Positions 40,802 through 48,098 of a stretch of DNA of 64,000 nt are shown here, piece by piece; the first letter of the stretch is position 1; every line of letters starts with the position of its first letter. The position numbers were made by a program, and so were the translations under genes. The DNA is from Clostridia bacterium (lineage in GTDB: Bacteria; Bacillota_A; Clostridia; Oscillospirales; CAG-272): NCBI GenBank assembly GCA_017466455.1, contig JAFTUD010000025.1, positions 1 through 64,000 of the forward strand. Direction: 5' to 3'. Under the pieces are notes generated by a model, which made no database searches, was not told the origin of the DNA, and was given only the letters and a program-made list of their open reading frames with translations.

Positions 40802-41227
40802 ATGATTAAAGAATTAATGCACGATCCAATCTTCCTCGCGGGGAAGTCGGAGGTCGCAACAAAAGAAGATTTGACTGTCGCACAGGACTTGCTGGATACG
40901 CTGATGGCACACAGGGAAAGCTGTGTCGGCATGGCGGCGAATATGATCGGCGTTCGCAAGCGAATTATTGCTTTTCTCGATGAGAGTGGACGAGCTCCTA
41001 CATATGCCGTAATGCTCAATCCCGAGATCATCAAGAAGGACGGCGCGTATGACACCGAGGAAGGCTGTCTGTCGTTTCTTGGCGGCCCACGCAAATGCAA
41101 GCGTTATAAGACCATCAAGGTGCAGTATCAGACCTTGGAAATGCAAACGCGAATAAAGACCTACACCGGCTGGACGGCACAGATTATTCAGCACGAGGTG
41201 AATCATTGTAATGGAGCTTTGATATAA
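40802..41227 (+). CDS. Peptide deformylase paralogue
   Basis: 141 residues. The three motifs are present in altered form: GMAANMIG (the usual Gln after AA-x is Met), EGCLS with the metal Cys, and HEVNH with the metal His pair and the catalytic Glu (Asp to Asn). This variant pattern is typical of the shorter clostridial deformylase-like group. It may not be the main cellular enzyme. It removes formyl from Met if active. Start ATG 40802; RBS is weak. Confidence 0.8.
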   Translation: MIKELMHDPIFLAGKSEVATKEDLTVAQDLLDTLMAHRESCVGMAANMIGVRKRIIAFLDESGRAPTYAVMLNPEIIKKDGAYDTEEGCLSFLGGPRKCKRYKTIKVQYQTLEMQTRIKTYTGWTAQIIQHEVNHCNGALI

Positions 41228-41283
41228 TGCGATTTATATTTTTATAGTATAGGTCGTTAATCACAAGTAGATGAGGTGAAAAT

Positions 41284-41928
41284 ATGTATCCGATTAATAA
41301 TATTCACAGTATCAAATATCAAGAGAGTCAATTAGAGGGAAATCATGCAATACTTCTTTTGTTTGTAAAACCGTCAGACGATAACGCTGAGAGTATTATA
41401 AAAAAATTTAACTATTTACATTATAAATCAAAAGAATATTGTTCTATCTATCTAATCGGGTATTCGCCTTATTTAAATGATACTCATCTAGATTATCAGC
41501 AAGTGCAAGGGATAAATAATACGAATTGGTACTACAGCGATCAGTGCTTTATCGAGGTTTGCGAAGAATTAGAAAAACGCTTGAAAAACTGGCAATATAG
41601 TGGAGAGCCAGAAATGATAATTCTTCAAAACACTTCTGAAAGCGAAGGGGGAGCTTGCTTGGATTTCCGTAATTATAATTACATAGACATAAATTATGGA
41701 ATACAAAAAAGATATATAGACAGTTTTCCAAGGTTTATGGAAAGGATAATTGTGGCATGTAAAAGCGAGACTGAAGCTCGACAAGTTGTTTCCAAAGCAA
41801 ACATGAAAAGAATAAACGGCAGAAAAATAATTGAATTAGCCATTTCGTATGATAGTAAAATTCCTAGCCCAATTAAGAGAATAATCAACGATAAGTTTTT
41901 CTTTAAGTCGTATAAAAATGCTGCGTGA
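41284..41928 (+). CDS. Unknown AT-rich accessory protein
   Basis: 214 residues that I do not recognise. It is AT-rich compared with the backbone and well preceded by GAGGTG. The N-terminus has alternating strands and helices (LLLFVKPSDD then IYLIGYSPYL) that suggest an alpha/beta fold. A C-terminal RIIVACKSETEARQV segment resembles a small helix-turn motif. No membrane helix, no signal peptide and no catalytic motif could be identified. Its neighbours are accessory genes on both sides. Confidence 0.6.
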   Translation: MYPINNIHSIKYQESQLEGNHAILLLFVKPSDDNAESIIKKFNYLHYKSKEYCSIYLIGYSPYLNDTHLDYQQVQGINNTNWYYSDQCFIEVCEELEKRLKNWQYSGEPEMIILQNTSESEGGACLDFRNYNYIDINYGIQKRYIDSFPRFMERIIVACKSETEARQVVSKANMKRINGRKIIELAISYDSKIPSPIKRIINDKFFFKSYKNAA

Positions 41929-42060
41929 AGAGATAAAAAAACTGATTAATATTCGAAAATGAAAAGCAAATGTTAAATTAATTTTATTTGTGATAATTAT
42001 CTGGACCTTCTCTCAAACTTGTGGTATTGTTGGTGTTGCCAAAGAACATGAGGTAACAAA

Positions 42061-42314
42061 ATGATACTGCAAGCATTGAAAAACATGTATCCGAAAGCGA
42101 GCGAGAAGGTGCTCATTGCGGTCATGAAAGATCTCGAAAAATGCCGTGGAAAGAATATGAGCATCTCGAACTCGCGGATTGGATAGGAAAGCTCGTGACA
42201 GCGCATACCATCGAAGAAGCATTAAGAATAACAGAGGACGATTCAAAGCCGAGTCAAGTCGGCGATGAGTCGTCCTTTGCTATTGTGGAGGGCAGCGATG
42301 AAGGGAACAACTGA
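42061..42314 (+). pseudogene. Small gene broken by a one-base frameshift, partner of DUF6809
   Basis: ATG 42061 follows a good GAGGT site and opens MILQALKNMYPKASEK, but stops at 42185-42187. Adding one A to the A-run at about 42136-42141 joins it to a downstream frame, MPWKEYEHLELADWIGK, that ends at TGA 42314 and overlaps the DUF6809 start. The repaired product of about 84 residues is coherent. I do not recognise the family. The downstream frame alone (from ATG 42141) has no RBS. Confidence 0.6.
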
Positions 42315-42576
42315 AGAACTGTGGCACGGAAACATCATACCGCAAGAGGATAGCCGAACAAACTCCAAAGAGATGAAAAAACTGCTCGGCTATATGTCAC
42401 GGCATCACGAGGACTTGGAGAAAAGCTTTACCAACGAGCAGAAAGAAATCTTCGAAAAGTTCCACGATTGTTGGAGCGAATACGCGAGCCTAGCGGAGGA
42501 AGCGATCTTCGCGGATGCGTTCAAACTCGGTGGAAGATTGATGATTGAAACACTCTCAGAGCAGCGCAAAAACTGA
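42298..42576 (+). CDS. DUF6809-type small protein
   Basis: 92 residues. LWHGNIIPQED near the start and EEAIFADAFKLGGRLMIE near the end fit the DUF6809 pattern of small helical Firmicutes proteins, often in mobile or phage-related regions. ATG 42298 follows GGAGGG; an in-frame ATG at 42265 has no RBS. It closes the accessory island. Confidence 0.75.
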   Translation: MKGTTEELWHGNIIPQEDSRTNSKEMKKLLGYMSRHHEDLEKSFTNEQKEIFEKFHDCWSEYASLAEEAIFADAFKLGGRLMIETLSEQRKN

Positions 42577-42592
42577 TACGCAGTAAGCGAAT

Positions 42593-42629
42593 AAAACGCC
42601 GATGAGGATTTATTCTCATCGGCGTTTTT
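42593..42629 (+). terminator. Terminator at the right border of the island
   Basis: A 14-bp perfect stem (AAAACGCCGATGAG, 42593-42606 with 42615-42628) and a T-run. Confidence 0.88.
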
Positions 42630-42729
42630 GCCTTATTATGTTGAAAGAATGCACATATTATGATAGAATAGATTTAGAGTAATATGCTTGCGATGTTATA
42701 TTTTTAAAATTATCTAAAAAGGAGAGCTT

Positions 42730-44427
42730 ATGAAGGTTGTAATTATTGGTGGGGTTGCTGGTGGAGCGACTGCTGCGGCAAGAATAAGAAGGTTAGACGA
42801 GAATGCGGAGATTATCATTTTTGAGCGCTCGGGTTATATTTCATATGCAAACTGTGGCTTGCCATATTATATCGGTGGGGTTATTGAGGACAAAGAGGAT
42901 TTGACGCTTCAAACTCCTGAGGGCTTTTATAGGCGATTTAGAATCAAAGCCAAGGTAAACCACGAGGTAACCGATATTGACGCAAAAAACAAGACCGTTT
43001 CCGTAACCGACCTGAAAACAGGGGAGAGCTTCACGGAAAGCTATGACAAGCTGATTTTATCCCCCGGCGCAAAGCCTATTTTGCCCGATTTCTATACCGA
43101 AAACGAAAGAACCTTTACTCTTAGAACAGTAGAGGATACGCTGAAAATCCGCGCTTTTGTCGAGCAAAATCAGCCTAAAACGGCAGTTGTTATCGGCGGT
43201 GGCTTTATCGGTCTTGAAATGGCGGAAAACCTTTCTGAGCTTGGAATAAAAACAACAATAGTTCAGCGTGGCAACCATCTTTTACCGCCCGTTGACTGCG
43301 ATATGGCATCGTTTATTCACGCAAGCTTCCGTTACCACGGAGTAGAGCTGTTACTTAACAGTAGCGCAAGTAAAATGAGCATTACAGATAACAAGGTTTT
43401 GCTTGAGCTTGACGGTGGAGAGAAGCTCAGCGCCGATATGGTCGTGCTTGCGGTTGGTGTTACTCCCGAAAATACACTTGCTAAAAAGGCAGGCTTGGAG
43501 CTTGGCTTAAAGGGCACAATTAAGGTAAATAGCAAAATGGAAGCCTCTGTCCCCGATATCTACGCAGTGGGAGATGCCGTGCAGGTAAAGCATTTTGTAA
43601 CCGAGCAGGATGCGGTAATTTCCTTGGCAGGACCTGCAAATAAGCAGGGGCGTGTCGCTGCTGACAATATTTGTGGACTGGAGAGCGAATATAAGGGCTC
43701 ACAGGGCTCATCTGTTATAAAGCTGTTTGATATGACAGTGGCAACGACAGGAATTAACGAACAGCAAGCAAAATCAAACGGCTACGAATACGAAAAGGTT
43801 ATTTTAACCCAAAATTCCCACGCAGGATATTATCCCGGTGCAAAAACAATGACTCTGAAGCTGATTTTTGAAAGGAAGAGCCTTAAAATTTTAGGCGCAC
43901 AAATTGTCGGCTACGATGGCGTTGATAAGCGAATTGATGTAATTGCAACAGCAATTCGCGCAGGCTTGAGCGCTGATTGGCTAAAGGATTTAGATTTGGC
44001 ATACGCACCGCCATACTCCTCGGCAAAGGACCCTGTTAATATGGCAGGCTTTGTCGCTGAAAATATCAAAAACGACGTGGTAAAGCAGTTTTATTACGAG
44101 GATATTTCCGCCCTGCGTGAAAGAGAGGATGTAATCTTGCTTGACACTCGCACTCCGTTTGAATATATGCGAGGTCGCGCAGACGGCTTTATCAATATTC
44201 CTCTTGATGATTTAAGGGAGCGCATAGGCGAGCTTGATAAATCCAAAAAAATCTATGTAATGTGCCAAAGCGGACTCCGTAGCTATTTGGCAACACGAAT
44301 TTTAATGCAAAACGGCTTTGATGCCTACAATTTCGCAGGTGGCTTTAGACTGTATAGCAGTATTAAAAACGAGGAATTGCTGTCTAACATGTGCTACTCC
44401 TGCGGTATGGAAAAAACAGATAAATAA
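42730..44427 (+). CDS. cdr: CoA-disulfide reductase with C-terminal rhodanese domain
   Basis: 565 residues. FAD and NAD(P)H binding motifs are at the N-terminus (VIIGGVAGGATAAAR) and near 154 (VIGGGFIGLEMAE). The active Cys lies in YANCGLPYYIGG (Cys43), as in CoA-disulfide reductases. A rhodanese domain follows at about 460-555 with CQSGLRS (catalytic Cys near 513). It ends with a small C-x2-C motif. The fusion is known from Bacillus-type CoADR-RHD enzymes that reduce CoA persulfides or disulfides, a fitting thiol defence in an anaerobe. Confidence 0.9.
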   Translation: MKVVIIGGVAGGATAAARIRRLDENAEIIIFERSGYISYANCGLPYYIGGVIEDKEDLTLQTPEGFYRRFRIKAKVNHEVTDIDAKNKTVSVTDLKTGESFTESYDKLILSPGAKPILPDFYTENERTFTLRTVEDTLKIRAFVEQNQPKTAVVIGGGFIGLEMAENLSELGIKTTIVQRGNHLLPPVDCDMASFIHASFRYHGVELLLNSSASKMSITDNKVLLELDGGEKLSADMVVLAVGVTPENTLAKKAGLELGLKGTIKVNSKMEASVPDIYAVGDAVQVKHFVTEQDAVISLAGPANKQGRVAADNICGLESEYKGSQGSSVIKLFDMTVATTGINEQQAKSNGYEYEKVILTQNSHAGYYPGAKTMTLKLIFERKSLKILGAQIVGYDGVDKRIDVIATAIRAGLSADWLKDLDLAYAPPYSSAKDPVNMAGFVAENIKNDVVKQFYYEDISALREREDVILLDTRTPFEYMRGRADGFINIPLDDLRERIGELDKSKKIYVMCQSGLRSYLATRILMQNGFDAYNFAGGFRLYSSIKNEELLSNMCYSCGMEKTDK

Positions 44428-44447
44428 GAACTTGACGGAGATACAAT

Positions 44448-44837
44448 ATGAAGCTAAAGAATATTTTGATTGTTGTTAAAGACATAGAAAAATCAAGACA
44501 GTTCTATCACGACCTGTTTGGCTTAGATATGGTGCTTGACAATGACGGAAATATGATTTTAATAGAGGGTCTTGTCCTTCAAGCTGAGAAGATATGGAAA
44601 TCGTTTTTAGATAGAGATATCGTCCCCAAAAGCAACTCTTGCGAGCTGTATTTTGAGGAGCAGGATATTGAGGCATTTATTGATAAATTAGAAAAGCTTT
44701 ATCCCTCTATCGAATATGTAAATTGTCTTATGACACATAGCTGGGGACAACGGGTAATCCGCTTCTATGATTTAGATGGTAACTTGATTGAAGTAGGAAC
44801 ACCGATAGAATCATTAGATTCCGATTTGAAGGGATGA
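44448..44837 (+). CDS. VOC-family (glyoxalase-like) protein
   Basis: 129 residues. It has the N-terminal LKNILIVVKDIEKSRQFYHDLFGL pattern and the C-terminal FYDLDGNLIEVG pattern of a vicinal-oxygen-chelate fold. A specific reaction (glyoxalase, drug binding or other) cannot be assigned. It lies 20 bp after the CoADR gene, likely in the same operon, and 4 bp before the YdeI-like gene. Confidence 0.85.
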   Translation: MKLKNILIVVKDIEKSRQFYHDLFGLDMVLDNDGNMILIEGLVLQAEKIWKSFLDRDIVPKSNSCELYFEEQDIEAFIDKLEKLYPSIEYVNCLMTHSWGQRVIRFYDLDGNLIEVGTPIESLDSDLKG

Positions 44838-44841
44838 AAAA

Positions 44842-45402
44842 ATGAAAACATTTTACACAAGTGAACGAGAAGTGTGGCGCGAGTGGCTTGCCGATCACTT
44901 TGAAACGGAAAGTGAAATTTGGTTCGTTTTTCCTATGAAGGAATCGGGCGAGAAGTCGCTTGTATATAACGATGCGGTAGAAGAAGCGCTTTGCTTCGGT
45001 TGGATTGACAGTACGATTAAGCATGTTGATCCTACACACCGTGCGCAACGCTTCACCCCGAGAAGGAAAGACAGTCCTTATTCCCGACCGAATATTGAAC
45101 GGCTGATCTGGCTTGATGAGCGCGACATGCTCCACCCAAGCGTGAGAGAAGCCGTGTTGCCCATCATTCGCGCCCAATACATCTTCCCAAGAGATATACT
45201 TGATGCCATAAAATCAGATATGGTTGCGTGGGAAAACTATGAGAATTTATCCGAGCCATACAAACGCATTCGTATTGCTTACATTGATGCGGCAAGAAAA
45301 CGCCCCGACGAGTTCAAAAAACGCCTTGAAAGCTTTATAAAAAAGACGCGTGAAGGGAAAATAATCGTCGGATACGGTGGTATAGATAAATATTATAAAT
45401 GA
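44842..45402 (+). CDS. YdeI/OmpD-associated family protein
   Basis: 186 residues. EALCFGWIDSTIKHVD, FTPRRKDSPYSRPN and a Lys/Arg-rich C-terminal helix pair match the YdeI family. Members are linked to bacteriocin or peptide resistance in some species but the mechanism is unknown. It is the last gene before a terminator. Confidence 0.85.
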   Translation: MKTFYTSEREVWREWLADHFETESEIWFVFPMKESGEKSLVYNDAVEEALCFGWIDSTIKHVDPTHRAQRFTPRRKDSPYSRPNIERLIWLDERDMLHPSVREAVLPIIRAQYIFPRDILDAIKSDMVAWENYENLSEPYKRIRIAYIDAARKRPDEFKKRLESFIKKTREGKIIVGYGGIDKYYK

Positions 45403-45427
45403 CAAATTTCAAAGCGCGAATAGCAAA

Positions 45428-45460
45428 AAATGCGACGGAAAATCCGTCGCATTTGCTTTT
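45428..45460 (+). terminator. Terminator after the YdeI-like gene
   Basis: A perfect 12-bp stem (AAATGCGACGGA, 45428-45439 with 45443-45454), a 3-nt loop and a T-run close by. It may also serve the converging DUF2201 gene. Confidence 0.8.
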
Positions 45461-45528
45461 AGTTAGATAAGGGTTAGAGCTGTAGCTCGCCCCAAAACGG
45501 GGTGAAAATCTTGTCAGTCATTTTGCCT

Positions 45529-46890
45529 TTAGTCATCGACTGAAATTCGTGCGATTTTGCCCCAAGGGGGAGTGACATCTTCATTATTGATTACCCACAT
45601 AACGGGAATGCCGTTTGCGTCGCTCTCCTTAGGAAACGGCGCATAGCCGTCGGTCAGGATTATAATGCTCACAGGGGGCTCATCCATTTCGTGAATTGCG
45701 TAGTGAAGCACGCAGTGAAAGCTCGTTCCGCCACCGCCAAACGGACGAATGATTTCAAGCTCCTTAATGCTTGAAAACGGCTTAGCGGGCACAGCAACCG
45801 CATCAAAGAAGCCAAGATATCCCTCAAGCCGTCCGTTGAACTGCTCAATGGCACCGTAAATCTCATCATATGCCTTACTTATCATTTCATCGGTCATAGA
45901 GCCCGAGGTGTCAATCATAAACAGGATATTCTTAACATTTTCTTCCTTTTCGTTATAGTCGGGAAGAAAGAAGTCAAAGCCATCAAAGCGCCTGTCCGGC
46001 GGAGAGAATGAGTAGTCGTTTACTTCCTCTTGAATGAAGCTGTGAAGCGCCTCACGCCAGTTGACCTGTGGCTTTTCACGCTCCTTCAGAAGCCTTTGAG
46101 CAAACGCGGGAAGCGAGCCACAGTCGCTTGATTTCTCGGTGACGGAGATTACCTTCAAGGCGTCCTCAAAGTATGATGCCCATCTGTCCCGTAGCTCACC
46201 GCTTTCATCGGGCTCCCACTTGTCGTGGCTGTCAACGAGCTTATATTCGCCACTTTCCGACCCGCTTGAGCTACCGTTGCCCTTTTTATTTCCCGAGCCC
46301 TTTTCCGAGCCTTGACCCGAGCCATTTCCCCGCTTGCCGTTTTTCTTGGAATCGGAGCTCGAGCCGCCTCCGTTGCTTTTATCATCGCTTTCGCTTCCGC
46401 CCGAGTTGCCCGATTGCTTTTTGAGCTTGCCCTTGGAAATGAGCATTTCATAAACCTCCTCGGCGGAGTAGAGATGCCCTTCCTTCCCGTCGGGCGCAAG
46501 GTGCATAGCAGGCTGACCCTCAAGGCGCAGAGTAATGCGTCTTAGATTGTTGCCATACGACTTTAAAATATTTGAATTTACAACGATATCACACGCAACA
46601 TTAAATATGAATTGATCGTAGCTAAGTCCCCTCGTACAATGCTGAAGCACGACATGCATGACCTCGTGCATAAGTATGAAGTCAAGCTCGCTATCCGACA
46701 GCTCATCAAGAAACGCGGGAGAGAAGTAAATCTTCCTTGCGTCGGTTGAGGCTGTGTCAATCGTTTCATCAATAGCAAAGCTAAGGTGGGATAGGAGCAA
46801 GCCGTAAAACCCGTGGTCGGCAAGTATTCTGAGCCTTGACTGAAGCAGGCGGTTGGCGTACCCCTTTAATTTTGTGTTATCAAGTGCCAT
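45529..46890 (-). CDS. DUF2201-type protein: HExxH metallopeptidase-like domain plus vWA domain
   Basis: 453 residues. The N-terminal domain has HEVMHVVLQH at about 77-86, a zinc metallopeptidase-like motif. A Ser/Gly/Asn/Lys linker (about 155-210) separates it from a C-terminal vWA domain with IDTSGSM near 327. The pairing of both domains is the DUF2201 layout. Its start overlaps the MoxR stop by 11 bp. With MoxR and the helicase it forms a three-gene set. Peptidase activity has not been proven for this family as far as I know. Confidence 0.88.
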   Translation of the reverse strand: MALDNTKLKGYANRLLQSRLRILADHGFYGLLLSHLSFAIDETIDTASTDARKIYFSPAFLDELSDSELDFILMHEVMHVVLQHCTRGLSYDQFIFNVACDIVVNSNILKSYGNNLRRITLRLEGQPAMHLAPDGKEGHLYSAEEVYEMLISKGKLKKQSGNSGGSESDDKSNGGGSSSDSKKNGKRGNGSGQGSEKGSGNKKGNGSSSGSESGEYKLVDSHDKWEPDESGELRDRWASYFEDALKVISVTEKSSDCGSLPAFAQRLLKEREKPQVNWREALHSFIQEEVNDYSFSPPDRRFDGFDFFLPDYNEKEENVKNILFMIDTSGSMTDEMISKAYDEIYGAIEQFNGRLEGYLGFFDAVAVPAKPFSSIKELEIIRPFGGGGTSFHCVLHYAIHEMDEPPVSIIILTDGYAPFPKESDANGIPVMWVINNEDVTPPWGKIARISVDD

Positions 46891-47992
46891 TTAAGAATTT
46901 CCCCTTTAAAGTTATCCAACGAGCGCAGTTTGGCAGCTGCATAAGAAATAGCTTGTAGTTTTCATCAATTGCCATATAGTTCTTAAGAAGCACAACGGAG
47001 AAGTCCGAGGGCAGAAGCATAGCATATGATGCGGAGCGATCAATCAGACGGGAATCGTCCTTATGCTCCCTTGCATAGGCAGTCATGGCGGAAATCAGAG
47101 CATATAATACATCTGTTTCCTTTGGAACTGAGGTGTATTTGCCGAGGAATATGTCCTCAACGGGCGGAAGCTTGTTAAATGTCCTGCACCACGAGCAAAA
47201 CTCGGTTGCAACTCCTCCGCCAACACAGCCCGCAATGAGTGGATAAATCATATCCTGATCATCATTGACAAGAGAGAGTAGATTGCTCACCATCTCCCAT
47301 GAACGCGGAGTAGGAAACGCCTGATTGTCGCTTGCGTTATCGTTTTCAATCAGCATATCGGGACGGAAGGAGAGAAAGCCTACAACCTTTGGCGAAATGC
47401 CCGAGCTGATAGCCCAGCGCTTCCACGACTCAAGGTTAGACTCAATCTCAATATGGCAAAGACGGTTGGAAAGCGCCCTTGGCATCTTGTACGATACGCT
47501 TTTGTCGGTGATACGGTTGCCCGCGCCGATTACAATGCAGTTGTCGGGTAGCTTATGCTCGCCAACGACCCTGTCAAGGGTAATTTGATAAGCCGACGCC
47601 TGCACGCTTTGAGGTGCTGCCGAGATTTCATCAAGGAAAAGTATGTTAATAACATCATCGCTTTCGTCCATTTGAAAAATCTTTGGCTTTAGCCAAACGG
47701 CGAGCGTCTTGTCGGCATTTGCAGTAGGAATACCGCGAAGGTCAATAGGGTTAAACAGGAGCAGGCGCACATCGCTTACAACGCACCTTTTGCCCGTCGC
47801 CCCCTCAATCTCGCCCGCCATTTGGCGGACAAGCTGAGATTTACCGACACCGGGCGCGCCCCATAGCATAACCGAGGGCACGCGCTTAAACGGAGTCGCT
47901 GAAATATATGCGGAAATATAGATTTGTGAAAGTGCCTCAACGCACTTGTCAACGCTAAGCACGGGAATATTAATTTTACCGAAATCCTTCAT
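46880..47992 (-). CDS. MoxR/AAA_5-type ATPase of the helicase-vWA operon
   Basis: 370 residues. Walker A GAPGVGKSQ is at about 46-54 and Walker B ILFLDEIS near 115. Downstream is VIGAGNRITDKSVSYKMP and the sensor region ALSNRLCHIEIE. MoxR-type ATPases often work on vWA proteins such as the gene that follows. RBS AAGGAG. It is separate from the MoxR at 9.3 kb and belongs to another subgroup, with no low-complexity tail. Confidence 0.9.
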   Translation of the reverse strand: MKDFGKINIPVLSVDKCVEALSQIYISAYISATPFKRVPSVMLWGAPGVGKSQLVRQMAGEIEGATGKRCVVSDVRLLLFNPIDLRGIPTANADKTLAVWLKPKIFQMDESDDVINILFLDEISAAPQSVQASAYQITLDRVVGEHKLPDNCIVIGAGNRITDKSVSYKMPRALSNRLCHIEIESNLESWKRWAISSGISPKVVGFLSFRPDMLIENDNASDNQAFPTPRSWEMVSNLLSLVNDDQDMIYPLIAGCVGGGVATEFCSWCRTFNKLPPVEDIFLGKYTSVPKETDVLYALISAMTAYAREHKDDSRLIDRSASYAMLLPSDFSVVLLKNYMAIDENYKLFLMQLPNCARWITLKGKFLNGT

Positions 47993-48022
47993 TCAAAACT
48001 CTCCTTAGTTGGTAAATTGGCG

Positions 48023-48072
48023 AAAATTAGTTAAAATTAGTTAAAATTAGCCAAGATTAGTTAAAATTGGTT
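48023..48072. repeat. Five-copy decamer tandem repeat
   Basis: Five consecutive 10-nt units (AAAATTAGTT twice, then AAAATTAGCC, AAGATTAGTT and AAAATTGGTT) lie in the 106-bp gap between helicase and MoxR genes, just upstream of the MoxR gene's RBS. The 10-nt period matches one DNA helical turn. Confidence 0.85.
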
Positions 48073-48098
48073 AAACAACGGGCTGAGCTTCAGCGCGC

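Noticed and set aside
42141..42314. Separate small gene starting at ATG 42141
   Set aside because: There is no RBS before this ATG, and a single added A joins the frame to the well-preceded start at 42061.
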